DNA of 61,881 nt, taken from contig CAMBEO010000007.1 in assembly GCA_945865725.1 (NCBI GenBank), positions 1 to 61,881 on the forward strand, given 5' to 3'. A program made the translations under genes and the position numbers. This DNA comes from Thermoflexus hugenholtzii JAD2. Its GTDB lineage: Bacteria; Chloroflexota; UBA11872; UBA12225. This document shows positions 16,374-24,708 of the stretch, one piece after another. The notes under the pieces were generated by a model. That model was not told where the DNA came from and ran no database searches. It was given only the letters and a program-made list of their open reading frames with translations. How positions within the stretch are numbered: position 1 is the stretch's first letter; each line of letters opens with the position of its first letter.

Positions 16374-17389
16374 CCCACCCCGTCCTCGTCGGGTTCGGAC
16401 GCGAGCCAATCGTCGATGCCTTGGAGGATCCGCTGCTTGGTTGCCTCCGGTGCTCCCGACGCCAGCGCGCTCACCTTCGCCATCCCCGCCAGCTCGTAGT
16501 CCGACAGGCCGAACGTGTCCCGCACCAGCTTGTACTCGTCGCACAACAGCATGCCGAAGAAGGTCTGGTCATCCGTGTTGATCGTCACGGGTACCCCCGC
16601 ATCGAGCAGCTTCGGCAGCTGGTGCAACTCGATGTCGTTCGCCACGCCCAACATCAAGTTCGACGTCGGCGCCACGTCGCACGTGATCTGGTTGTCGCGC
16701 AGGTACTTCAGGAGGTCGAGATCCTCGATCGCCCGGACGCCGTGGGCCAGCCGATTGGGGCGGGACGTCTGGATCGCCGACCAGACGCTTCCCGGTCCCA
16801 TCGTCTCCCCAGCGTGCGGGACGACCAGCAGGCCAGCCTCGTGCGCGACGTCGAACGCCGGCTTGAAGGGGTCGGGAGGGATTCGCTCGTCACCCGCGAT
16901 GCCGAACGAGACGACGCCGTTGCCCTTGTTGCGCGCCGCGAACTCGGCAACCTGGACCGTGTTCACGCCGAACAACCCGTCGACGCCGAAGTTCCGGTTG
17001 ATGCCGGCCATCATGCCGACCTCGGTGCCCGTGGCCTTCGTGCCCTCGGCGAAGCCTTCCTGCATGATGGCGTACACCTCGTCGACCGGCAGCTTCAGGC
17101 GCTCCCAGTAGTACTGCGGCACCCCCATCGGCTCGGACCACCAGACGCCCTGCGCCGCCTCGTCCTCGACGAGTTCGCGGCACACGCGCTTGAGGTTCTC
17201 GGGGCGCCGGATGGTCTGCGCCGTTTTCGCGTAGACGACGATGAACTCGGGAAGGTTGGAGAAGACGCCATCGCCGACGTCCATGCCTTCAAGGGCTGCG
17301 AACTCCTTGATGGTCTCCGGGCGCGCGCTTCCCTCAAGGTGCAGGTGAAGGTGCGCCTTGGGGAGCCGCTTGATGGATCGCCTTCTCAT
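16370..17389 (-). CDS. add: Adenosine deaminase family enzyme
   Basis: The 339-residue TIM-barrel hydrolase has the family's zinc and catalytic motifs: KAHLHLHLEGS at residue 11, VVPHAGE near 200, RLAHGVRAIED, and the Asp-Asp pair in TINTDDQTFFG near 290. It converts adenosine (or a related 6-aminopurine) to the 6-oxo form, feeding hypoxanthine to the xanthine dehydrogenase encoded immediately downstream. Its ATG has a GGGAG site 10 nt upstream. The 159-nt gap from the ABC ATPase gene and a TTGACG hexamer at 17435-17430 hint at its own promoter, but the -10 is poor. An adenine or aminodeoxyfutalosine deaminase cannot be excluded by sequence alone. Confidence 0.87.
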   Translation of the reverse strand: MRRRSIKRLPKAHLHLHLEGSARPETIKEFAALEGMDVGDGVFSNLPEFIVVYAKTAQTIRRPENLKRVCRELVEDEAAQGVWWSEPMGVPQYYWERLKLPVDEVYAIMQEGFAEGTKATGTEVGMMAGINRNFGVDGLFGVNTVQVAEFAARNKGNGVVSFGIAGDERIPPDPFKPAFDVAHEAGLLVVPHAGETMGPGSVWSAIQTSRPNRLAHGVRAIEDLDLLKYLRDNQITCDVAPTSNLMLGVANDIELHQLPKLLDAGVPVTINTDDQTFFGMLLCDEYKLVRDTFGLSDYELAGMAKVSALASGAPEATKQRILQGIDDWLASEPDEDGVG

Positions 17390-17548
17390 CTTCGAGGCAC
17401 TCCCGAAAGACGTGCGTCAGGGGGCGCCACGTCAATCTTGGCGGGTAGTGTACGCGGCTTCGCGCGGTGGCCACCGAGTCGGGGTATCGGGATGCGACCG
17501 GGGTCGCCAGGCGGGGCCCTGGGAGCGGGGGCTTGACCCGACACCTTG

Positions 17549-19114
17549 TCAGGTTTCGACATCACCGAGCTGGCGGCCGCCGCCAGCCATCAGCAACCCG
17601 ATCCCTTCCCGCGTCGCCTCGCTGCCCGCGACCTCGCCCACGACCCGGCCGCGAAACATCACCAGGACCCGGTCGGCGAGCGACATCAGCTCGTCAAGCT
17701 CCGCTGACACGACCAGCACCGCCGCGCCCGCATCGCGCGCGGCGACGAGCGACCGGTGGATGAACTCGATCGACCCCACGTCGACCCCGCGAGTCGGTTG
17801 CGCCGCGACCAGCACCCGGACGTCGTGCGAGAGTTCGCGGGCGACGATCACCTTCTGCTTGTTCCCGCCGGACAGCGCCTGGACCGGGACCTCGGCAATG
17901 GGCGGGCGAATGTCAAACCGTGCCACGAGGTTGCGGGCAAGGTCGAGGATCGCGCGCGCCTGTCGAACGCCGCGGATCGCCAGTGGCGCAAGGTGGTAGC
18001 GGTTCAGCACGAGGTTGTCGGCCACGCTGAACGGCAGGACCAGCCCGTGCCGCTGCCGGTCCTCCGGCACGTGCGCCAGGCCCAACGCCGCGCGGGCGCG
18101 GACGCCAAGGCGCTGCGCCTCCACGCCGCACAGCCACAACGACCCGCCGGCGACGGGCCGGAGGCCGGCGATCGCCTCCACCAGTTCCGTCTGGCCGTTC
18201 CCCTGCACCCCCGCGATCCCCACGATTTCGCCCGCGCGCACCTCGAACGTCACGCCGTCAACCGCCCGGCCGCCGCGGTCACCCGCCACCTGCACGTCGC
18301 GCAGGACCACCATCGCCTCGCCAGGCGTCGCCGGCGCTTTCTCGACGCGCAGCAAGACCTCGCGCCCGACCATCATTGCCGCCAGCGACTCGGGCGTCGC
18401 GTCGGCCGGCGACACCTCGCCGACGACCTCGCCGCGTCGCATCACGACGATCCGGTCCGCGATGTCCAGCACCTCGCCCAGCTTGTGCGAGATGAAGACC
18501 ACCGAGGTACCGCCAGCCGCGAGGCCGCGCAGCACGTGGAAGAGGCCCTCCGTCTCCTGCGGCGTCAGCACCGCCGTGGGCTCGTCCAGGATCAGCACGC
18601 GCGCGCCACGGTCAAGCGCCTTGATGATCTCCACCCGCTGCTGTTGCCCGACCGAGAGGTCGCGGATGACCGCGTGCGGGTCGACCTCCATGCCGAAGCG
18701 CGCGGCGAGGGCGACCACGCGCCCTTCGACCGTCGCCAGGTCGATGGCCCCGTGGCGCGACGGTTCGTGCCCGAGGGCGACGTTCTCGGCGACGGTGAAC
18801 GGCGGTACCAGCATGAAATGCTGGTGCACCATGCCGATGCCGCGCGCGAGGGCGTCCCGCGGCGACCTGAGCCGTACCGGCTGCCCGTCGACCAGGAGGG
18901 TTCCGCCGTCCGGGGCCGTCATCCCGTAGAGCACGTTCACCAGCGTCGACTTGCCGGCCCCGTTCTCGCCCAGCAAGGCGACGATCTCGCCCGGGCGCAC
19001 CCCGAACGACACGTCGCGGTTTGCGATGACCGCGCCGTACCGCTTCGTCAGGTGACGCGCTTCGAGCAGCCACGGGCCACCCCCGCCTGCGCCCGCGGGA
19101 TCAGTCGCGGACAT
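17549..19114 (-). CDS. ABC transporter ATPase with two nucleotide-binding domains (nucleoside importer, YufO/NupO type)
   Basis: The 521-residue protein fuses two ATPase domains. The first is complete: Walker A GENGAGKST near residue 55, signature LSVGQQQRVEI and Walker B VLILDEPTAVL. The second is degenerate at Walker A (GVQGNGQTEL) but retains LSGGNKQKVIVARELS and an atypical Walker B (VLVAAQPTRGVD). This matches RbsA-like and BMP-family nucleoside transport ATPases. Its start overlaps the upstream permease gene by 14 nt. With two permeases and the BMP-type binding lipoprotein it forms a complete importer. The purine catabolic neighbours point to nucleosides as substrate. Confidence 0.93.
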   Translation of the reverse strand: MSATDPAGAGGGGPWLLEARHLTKRYGAVIANRDVSFGVRPGEIVALLGENGAGKSTLVNVLYGMTAPDGGTLLVDGQPVRLRSPRDALARGIGMVHQHFMLVPPFTVAENVALGHEPSRHGAIDLATVEGRVVALAARFGMEVDPHAVIRDLSVGQQQRVEIIKALDRGARVLILDEPTAVLTPQETEGLFHVLRGLAAGGTSVVFISHKLGEVLDIADRIVVMRRGEVVGEVSPADATPESLAAMMVGREVLLRVEKAPATPGEAMVVLRDVQVAGDRGGRAVDGVTFEVRAGEIVGIAGVQGNGQTELVEAIAGLRPVAGGSLWLCGVEAQRLGVRARAALGLAHVPEDRQRHGLVLPFSVADNLVLNRYHLAPLAIRGVRQARAILDLARNLVARFDIRPPIAEVPVQALSGGNKQKVIVARELSHDVRVLVAAQPTRGVDVGSIEFIHRSLVAARDAGAAVLVVSAELDELMSLADRVLVMFRGRVVGEVAGSEATREGIGLLMAGGGRQLGDVET

Positions 19115-20102
19115 ACGGCTGCCCGATCGCCGCTGGTGGCGTCACGCGACCGATCGCCCCCGCAAGGATCACGATGGTCAGCACGTACGGGAACATCCCG
19201 ACGACCTGCGCCGGCACGGGGATCCCGAACTGCTGCGCGTTGATGTGCAGTGCGTTCGCGGCCGCGAACAGCAGCGAGGCGACCCACGCCCCTGCCGGCG
19301 TCCACCCGCCGAAGATCAGCGCCGCCAGCGCGATGAACCCGCGACCGTTCGTCATCATCGGTTCGAACACCGGGACCGCCTCGAGCGTGAAGTACCCGCC
19401 CCCGATCCCGGCAATCGCCCCACCGACCATCACGGCCGCGTAGCGCGTCCGTGCCACCGACACGCCGGCGGCGTGCGCCGCCCGCGGCAACTCCCCCACC
19501 GCACGCACCCGCAACCCCCACGCCGTTCGGAACAGCACCAGGTGCGCCACGACGACCAGCGCCAGCGTCACCCACGCGATCGGCTGTTGCTGGAACAACG
19601 GCCCGATCACCGGCACCTCGGACAACCCGGGCACGCGCCACGCCGGCAGCAGCCCGGCACCGGAGATGGCCTGGCGTCGGACCACCTCCGTCGAGAGGAA
19701 CCCGGTGACCCCGGCCGCCATGATGTTGATCACGGTGCCGCTCACGATCTGGTCGACCCGCAGCGTCACCGACAGCCACGCATGCAACAGGGCCATCAGT
19801 GCCCCGACCACCATGCCGGCCACGATCCCGGCCGCCAGGCTCTTGGTGAGCGCTCCCACGATGAAGGCGCCGAAGGCGGCTGCCAGCATCATGCCCTCGA
19901 TCGCGATGTTCGCCACCCCACTGCGTTCGCAGAACAGGCCCGCGAGGGCACCAAGCGTCAGCGGCGTGGCGAACCGCAGGGTCGTCGCCAGCATCGATGC
20001 GGCCACGACCGCCGCCGGCACGTCGGGCGAACGCAACGCCTCGGCGATCCCGACCAGCCCGGCGATGCACCCGAGGACGAAGAGGAACCGTCCGCGCGTC
20101 AC
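19101..20102 (-). CDS. ABC transporter permease (nucleoside importer, second subunit)
   Basis: The 333-residue integral membrane protein belongs to the BPD_transp_2 permease family, YufQ/NupQ branch. It has the conserved early-core motif TPLTLGALAGLFCERSGVANIAIEGMM and the loop NGRGFIALAALIFGGWTP. It pairs with the permease encoded just upstream to form the membrane channel. Its GTG start (20102) overlaps the upstream stop as GTGA. Confidence 0.92.
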   Translation of the reverse strand: MTRGRFLFVLGCIAGLVGIAEALRSPDVPAAVVAASMLATTLRFATPLTLGALAGLFCERSGVANIAIEGMMLAAAFGAFIVGALTKSLAAGIVAGMVVGALMALLHAWLSVTLRVDQIVSGTVINIMAAGVTGFLSTEVVRRQAISGAGLLPAWRVPGLSEVPVIGPLFQQQPIAWVTLALVVVAHLVLFRTAWGLRVRAVGELPRAAHAAGVSVARTRYAAVMVGGAIAGIGGGYFTLEAVPVFEPMMTNGRGFIALAALIFGGWTPAGAWVASLLFAAANALHINAQQFGIPVPAQVVGMFPYVLTIVILAGAIGRVTPPAAIGQPYVRD

Positions 20103-21262
20103 TTCGATGTCCTCGCGGTCTCGGCGGACCCGATCGTCACGGGCGCGACCTCACGGCCCTCGTCGTCCCCGGCAGGCGCGACGGCGCGCGCGGCCTGCAG
20201 GCGGTAGAGCCAGCGCACGATCTGCTCCGCCGCCACCAGCAGGAGCACCAGCGCCTGGATTACCGAGATGATGTCTGCCGACACCTGCGTCCGGAACTGG
20301 AGCTTCGTCGCGCCGGTCCGCAACGCCGCGAACAGCACCGACGACAGCAGGACGCCCGAGACGGTGTTCCGCCCGAGCAGCGCGATCGCGATGCTGTCGA
20401 ACCCGTACCCCACGTTGAAGCCCAGCGTGCTGCGGTAGTTCACGCCAGCAACCTGCACCGCACCCGCCAACCCGGCGAGCAACCCGGACGCGCCGAGCGC
20501 CCACGTCATCCGGCGCACCACCCCCACCCCGGCGTACGCCGCCCCGTCCGGGTTCGCGCCCACCATGCGCAACTCGAACCCCGTGGTCGTGCGCCACACG
20601 ACGAACCACGTAACCACCGCGACGGCGACGACCAGCAGGACCCCCGCATGCATGCCCGGCACGAGGTCCGGCAGGCGCGCACCCTCCGCGATCTTCGGCG
20701 TCTGCGCGATCACGTTCAGCGGCGACCGGTCGCGCAGCGGGCCATTGAGCAGGTACGCCGCCAGTTGACTGGCGATGTAGTTGAGCATGATCGTCGTGAT
20801 CACCTCATGCGCGCCGGTGCGCGCCTTCAGCAACCCCGCGACGCCGCCCCAGACAGCCCCCGCGAGGCAGCCCGTCGCCAGGACCACCGGGAGGTGGATG
20901 ACCGCCGGCAAGTCAAGCCCGAACCCCGCCCATGCCGCGAAGAGGGCACCGATCGTGAGTTGGCCCTCGGCGCCGATGTTGAAGAGCCCGCCCCGGAAGG
21001 CGAGCATCACGGCAAGGCCGCTGAAGGCGTACGGCACCGCACGCAGGACCGTGTCGATCACGGCGTCGCGGGAGCCGACGGCACCCTCAAGCAGGCTGAG
21101 GTAGGCGACGGCCACGAACTGGAGGCCGAGCCAAGGGCCTTCAAGCTGCGGACCGGCCGCCCAGAGGATCGCCCCACCCGCGACGAGCGCGGTCGCGATC
21201 GCCAGCACTGGAACCAAGGCGGCATCCAAGCGCAAGGCGATGCCGGGACGTGCCGGTGCCAC
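20099..21262 (-). CDS. ABC transporter permease (nucleoside importer, first subunit)
   Basis: The 387-residue membrane protein is a BPD_transp_2 permease of the YufP/NupP branch. It carries FRGGLFNIGAEGQLTIGALFAAW and GFNVGYGFDSIAIALLGRN, which are typical of this branch. The GTG at 21262 has a GGGAGG ribosome site 10 nt upstream. It is separated from the binding-protein gene by 105 nt that contain a strong hairpin, so it is probably expressed at a lower level than the binding protein. Confidence 0.92.
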   Translation of the reverse strand: MAPARPGIALRLDAALVPVLAIATALVAGGAILWAAGPQLEGPWLGLQFVAVAYLSLLEGAVGSRDAVIDTVLRAVPYAFSGLAVMLAFRGGLFNIGAEGQLTIGALFAAWAGFGLDLPAVIHLPVVLATGCLAGAVWGGVAGLLKARTGAHEVITTIMLNYIASQLAAYLLNGPLRDRSPLNVIAQTPKIAEGARLPDLVPGMHAGVLLVVAVAVVTWFVVWRTTTGFELRMVGANPDGAAYAGVGVVRRMTWALGASGLLAGLAGAVQVAGVNYRSTLGFNVGYGFDSIAIALLGRNTVSGVLLSSVLFAALRTGATKLQFRTQVSADIISVIQALVLLLVAAEQIVRWLYRLQAARAVAPAGDDEGREVAPVTIGSAETARTSK

Positions 21263-21322
21263 GCGCCTTTCGCCTCCCGAACCGTGGGGTTGCGCACCGG
21301 GCGCGGTCGGCCCGGAAGTGAT

Positions 21323-21362
21323 CGCGCGGGCCAGTCCCTCGATTCGGGGACTGGCCCGCGCG
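21323..21362 (-). promoter_or_regulatory. 16-bp perfect stem-loop between binding-protein and permease genes
   Basis: CGCGCGGGCCAGTCCC and its exact complement flank an 8-nt loop. The hairpin lies 5 nt after the binding-protein stop and has no T-run on the minus strand. This fits a 3' mRNA-stabilising or partial-termination hairpin that raises binding-protein output above that of the permeases. Confidence 0.7.
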
Positions 21363-21367
21363 GAAGG

Positions 21368-22495
21368 CTAGCCCTTCGCGGGCTTCACCTCGGTCTTGAG
21401 CGTGCCGGCGTCGAGCTGCTTCCGGATGTCCTCGAGCTTCGTCTTGATCGCCGCGTCGACCTTCGAGTCGAGGTCATGGAACGGCGCCAGGCCCACCTTG
21501 CCCGTGATGTTCCCGCCCTTGAACTTGCCCTCGGACGCCGCCTTGATGATGTCCGAAACCCCGAGGTCGATGATCTTCATCCCGCTCGAGAGCAGGACCG
21601 CCTTCGCCTCGGGCACGGTGTTCCACTGGTCGGTATCGACGCCGATCGCGACGACGCCCTTGTCCTTGCGGTCCGCGACGCCGTACAGGGCGCCGTTCCC
21701 GGTATTTCCGCCGGCACCGAAGACCACGTCGACACCCTTGTCGATCATCGAGAGCGCGGTCGCCTTGCCCCACTCCGGATCGCTGAAGGTCTTCTCCGGC
21801 CCGACGGTGCTGTGGTAGACGATCTGGATATCGGTAGTGGCCTTGGCGTACTTGGCGCCGGCCCGGAAGCCCTCGCCGAAGCGCCACACGGGCGGCACCA
21901 CGTCGGTCGCGAGGACCGCGCCGACCTTCCCGCTCTTCGAGAAGAGTGCCGCGAGGGCACCGACCATGAAGCCGGCCTTGTCCTCCTCGAAGATGAGCCC
22001 CGCGAGGTTCTCGACCACCGCCCCCTGGAACTGGTCGACGCCGATGAACTTGATCGTCGGGTTGGCCTTCGCCGCCTCGATCGTCGCCTCGCCGAGCAGG
22101 AACCCGACCGTGACGATGATGTCGTACTTCTCGGAGATGAACTGCTGGATGTTCTTCTTGTAGTCGTTCGGGTTCTGGGTCTCGACGTACTTCGACTCGC
22201 CCTTGATCGCGGCGGCGCCGGCTTTCGCGCCGTTCCACGCGGACTCGTTGAAGGACTTGTCGTCGACCTTGCCGACGTCAGTGACGAGGCCGACCTTGAA
22301 GACCTTGGCGGGCACCGCGGTCGGTGCGGGCGCCGTCGTCGGGGCCGGGGCCGTCGTCGGAGCTGGCGCCGCCGGGGCCGCGGCCGCCGGGGCCTTCGTC
22401 GGTTCCGCCTTGGCCGGGGGGGCCGCCTCGCCACCGCAGGCGGCCAGGACCGGGATGGCGCCAAGCGCCATGATCAGTTCGCGCCGTGACTTCAC
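21368..22495 (-). CDS. BMP-family nucleoside-binding lipoprotein
   Basis: The 375-residue protein starts with a lipoprotein signal (KSRRELIMALGAIPVLAAC) and a lipid-attached Cys, then a 45-residue Ala/Pro-rich linker. The BMP/PnrA-like binding fold follows, with VGLVTDVGKVDDKSFNESAW, ATDVVPPVWRFGEGFRAGA, DVVFGAGGNTGNGALYG and GVDTDQW. This is the family of PnrA and NupN, which bind purine nucleosides. I prefer the GTG at 22495, which has GGAGG 7 nt upstream; the ATG at 22501 is too close to that site, and the ATG at 22516 has only a distant AAGGGG. Confidence 0.93.
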   Translation of the reverse strand: MKSRRELIMALGAIPVLAACGGEAAPPAKAEPTKAPAAAAPAAPAPTTAPAPTTAPAPTAVPAKVFKVGLVTDVGKVDDKSFNESAWNGAKAGAAAIKGESKYVETQNPNDYKKNIQQFISEKYDIIVTVGFLLGEATIEAAKANPTIKFIGVDQFQGAVVENLAGLIFEEDKAGFMVGALAALFSKSGKVGAVLATDVVPPVWRFGEGFRAGAKYAKATTDIQIVYHSTVGPEKTFSDPEWGKATALSMIDKGVDVVFGAGGNTGNGALYGVADRKDKGVVAIGVDTDQWNTVPEAKAVLLSSGMKIIDLGVSDIIKAASEGKFKGGNITGKVGLAPFHDLDSKVDAAIKTKLEDIRKQLDAGTLKTEVKPAKG

Positions 22496-22561
22496 CAGCA
22501 TTCCTCCACGCGACATACCGTCTTGGCCGCGCCCCTTGCCGGCGACGCGTACGTTGGCCGG

Positions 22562-22592
22562 AGTATAGCCATGCCAGAGGTTCTTTCTCTGG
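22562..22592 (-). promoter_or_regulatory. Candidate promoter and operator of the nucleoside importer operon
   Basis: On the minus strand TATACT (22567-22562) is a good -10 box about 45-70 nt before the binding-protein start candidates. No TTGACA is present. Instead an inverted repeat, CCAGAG-N7-CTCTGG (22574-22592), covers the spacer and -35 area. This layout fits a repressor or activator site, perhaps sensing a purine metabolite. Confidence 0.4.
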
Positions 22593-22596
22593 GACG

Positions 22597-23853
22597 CTAC
22601 GAGGCGAGGCGCGCCAGGGCGTGCGCAAGCACCCGCACCCCGGCCGCCATGTCGGCCTCGGACGCGAACTCGTCCGGCCGGTGGCTAACCCCCCCGCGGC
22701 ACGGCACGAAGACCATCGCCGTCGGGCACACCCGCGGCATGAAGAGCGAGTCGTGGTACGCCCGGCTCGGCAGGCGGTGGGACACCACGCCCGCTTCACC
22801 GGCCGCCATGGCCAGGACCTCCACCAACGTCGGGTCCATCGTCGCGGGCGGGTCGTCGGTCACCACCTCGACGTCGATCCCGACCTGACGCCGGGCCGCC
22901 ACCCCGCGCATCGCGTCACGGATGCGCGCCACCGTCGCGTCGCGCCGTGCGCCATCGACGTCACGGGCGTCCACCGAGAGGTCGACCCGCGACGGCACGC
23001 CGTTGACTGCGCCGGGGAAGACCGCCAGTTGCCCGACCGTCGCCACCGTATCGGCCGCCCCGGAGGCACGCGCCGCCGCCTCGACGGCCAGGACGACCTC
23101 GGCCGCCGCCGCGAGGGCGTCGCGCCGGTCGGGCATCAGCAGCGCACCCGCGTGACCCCCCTCGCCGTGGACCGTCACGCGCAGCGTCGTCGGCGCCGCG
23201 ATGGCCGTCACGATCCCCACGGGAATGCCAAGGCGCTCGAGGACCGGACCTTGTTCAATGTGTAACTCGACGAAGCCCGCGTATGCCCCGGGTGCGAGGC
23301 GCACCGATTCGAGGTCGCCTGCATGCCCCGCCCCCGCCCGAGCCGCCTCGAACGACACGCCATCGGCGTCCCGCAACTGCCGTGCCGCGTCGGGCGAGAG
23401 CGCCCCGGTCATCAGGCGGCTGCCGACGCACCCGACGCCGAACCGCGTCGGCTCCTCGCTGGCGAAGATGACCACCTCGATCGGCCTGCGCGGCACGAAT
23501 CCCGTGCGCCGCAAGGCACGCACCGCCTCGATGGCGCCGATCACGCCGTAGCACCCGTCGTAGCGCCCCGCGTTCGGGATGGCATCGACGTGCGACCCGC
23601 TCCCCACCGGCGCGAGCGCCGCGATGGTCCCCTCCCATCGCGCAAAGATGGTCCCGATCGCGTCGGTCCGGATCGCCAGGCCCTCGGCTTCAAGGAGCGA
23701 TCGCACGAACGCCCGCCCCGCGAGGTCGATCGGCGTCCACAGCACGCGCGTCACCGCCGGTGGGGGCGCCTCGGTAAAGGTCGCCAGGTGCGCCAGTTCC
23801 GCCTCGATCCGCGCCCCGTCAATGGCGAGGCGCGCGTCATCTACCACGACCAC
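22597..23853 (-). CDS. M20-family amidohydrolase, probably ureidoglycolate amidohydrolase
   Basis: The 418-residue metal-dependent hydrolase has the M20 ligands in GSGSHVDAIPNAGRYDG, ASEEPTRFGVGC, ELHIEQGPVLE and the C-terminal SRAYHDSLFM. The EEPTRFG-x-x-C-x-GSR pattern resembles plant-type ureidoglycolate amidohydrolase more than allantoate amidohydrolase, which is encoded separately at 26339-27694 and has EEGVRF at this site. It would split ureidoglycolate into glyoxylate, carbon dioxide and two ammonia. It directly follows the ureidoglycine aminohydrolase gene. The GTG at 23853 lies 1 nt from the upstream stop; a GTG at 23847 is also possible. An N-carbamoyl-amino-acid hydrolase is the alternative. 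Confidence 0.78.
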   Translation of the reverse strand: MVVVDDARLAIDGARIEAELAHLATFTEAPPPAVTRVLWTPIDLAGRAFVRSLLEAEGLAIRTDAIGTIFARWEGTIAALAPVGSGSHVDAIPNAGRYDGCYGVIGAIEAVRALRRTGFVPRRPIEVVIFASEEPTRFGVGCVGSRLMTGALSPDAARQLRDADGVSFEAARAGAGHAGDLESVRLAPGAYAGFVELHIEQGPVLERLGIPVGIVTAIAAPTTLRVTVHGEGGHAGALLMPDRRDALAAAAEVVLAVEAAARASGAADTVATVGQLAVFPGAVNGVPSRVDLSVDARDVDGARRDATVARIRDAMRGVAARRQVGIDVEVVTDDPPATMDPTLVEVLAMAAGEAGVVSHRLPSRAYHDSLFMPRVCPTAMVFVPCRGGVSHRPDEFASEADMAAGVRVLAHALARLAS

Positions 23854-23854
23854 C

Positions 23855-24628
23855 TCACTCCGCCCCGGGTGCGGTGACCACGTCGCGCAGCGGGTGCCGG
23901 TTGCCGTTCTTGTAGTACAGGTAGCGGGCCGGCTCCTTGCCGACCGCCGCGAACCATTGCGGGCAGAACGGCCCCATCCACATCTGGTCGCCCGCCTGCA
24001 CCGGGTACCAGTCGTCCTCGAGGCGGTAGATCCCCCCGCCTTGCAGGAACAGCAGCCCGTGTTCCATGTAATGCGACTCGACCAGCGGCAGGCACGCGCC
24101 GGGGTCGAACGTGAAGACGTTCATCCCGAAGTCGAATCCGAGGTCGTCGGGGATAAGCGTCTGCAATCGGGCGGCGGGGTCGCCGAGGAAGGGCAGGCCC
24201 GGCACGTCGGCCAGCGATCGCGCCAGGGCATGGGCCGGTGCCGCGCCTGCCGGCGCCGTGATGGCGTGGCGGTCGATGACGAGGAGGTGCGTGGCCTGCG
24301 TCGCGACGAGGGCGAGGACGGCGCCCGGCGGCGCGTAGACGTACCCCTCGTGGCCGAGGTCATGGCGGCCGATGCCGCGATCCTCGACGGTCACCGCGCC
24401 GGTGATGACGAACGCAAACCGCTCCACCCCCGGTGGCGGCGCGCCCGCCCGGCCGCCCGCCTCCATCTCCGCGACGTACTGCACGAATCCGGCACCCATC
24501 TGCGGGGAGACCGTCACGATCACGCGGGTCCCGGTCCACCCGGGCAGCGTCGTGCGCACGTGGCTCTCGGGCGTGATCACCGCGTGGCGCGCGCCAAGGC
24601 GCGTCCGCGTCGTCGGTGGCAAGGCCAT
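23855..24628 (-). CDS. allE: (S)-ureidoglycine aminohydrolase
   Basis: The 257-residue protein is a bicupin. The C-terminal cupin has the manganese site ESHYMEHGLLFLQGGGIYRL and ends with GPFCPQWFAAVGKEPARYLYYKNGNRHPL, which is highly characteristic of UGHY/YlbA enzymes. It deaminates (S)-ureidoglycine to (S)-ureidoglycolate, the step after allantoate amidohydrolase. The ATG at 24628 has a GGAGGAGGAA ribosome site at good spacing. Its position between allantoinase and the second amidohydrolase completes the pathway. Confidence 0.93.
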   Translation of the reverse strand: MALPPTTRTRLGARHAVITPESHVRTTLPGWTGTRVIVTVSPQMGAGFVQYVAEMEAGGRAGAPPPGVERFAFVITGAVTVEDRGIGRHDLGHEGYVYAPPGAVLALVATQATHLLVIDRHAITAPAGAAPAHALARSLADVPGLPFLGDPAARLQTLIPDDLGFDFGMNVFTFDPGACLPLVESHYMEHGLLFLQGGGIYRLEDDWYPVQAGDQMWMGPFCPQWFAAVGKEPARYLYYKNGNRHPLRDVVTAPGAE

Positions 24629-24708
24629 CCCGTTCCTCCTCCGGCGCACCCGCGCGCCGCCATGTCGAACCGTACCCCGGCACACATCTGAGTGGTGCCC
24701 CGCCGGGC

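Noticed and set aside
19997-22489. Plus-strand open frame of 830 codons
   Set aside because: It is the antisense of the permease and BMP genes; low-complexity His/Arg/Asp-rich product.
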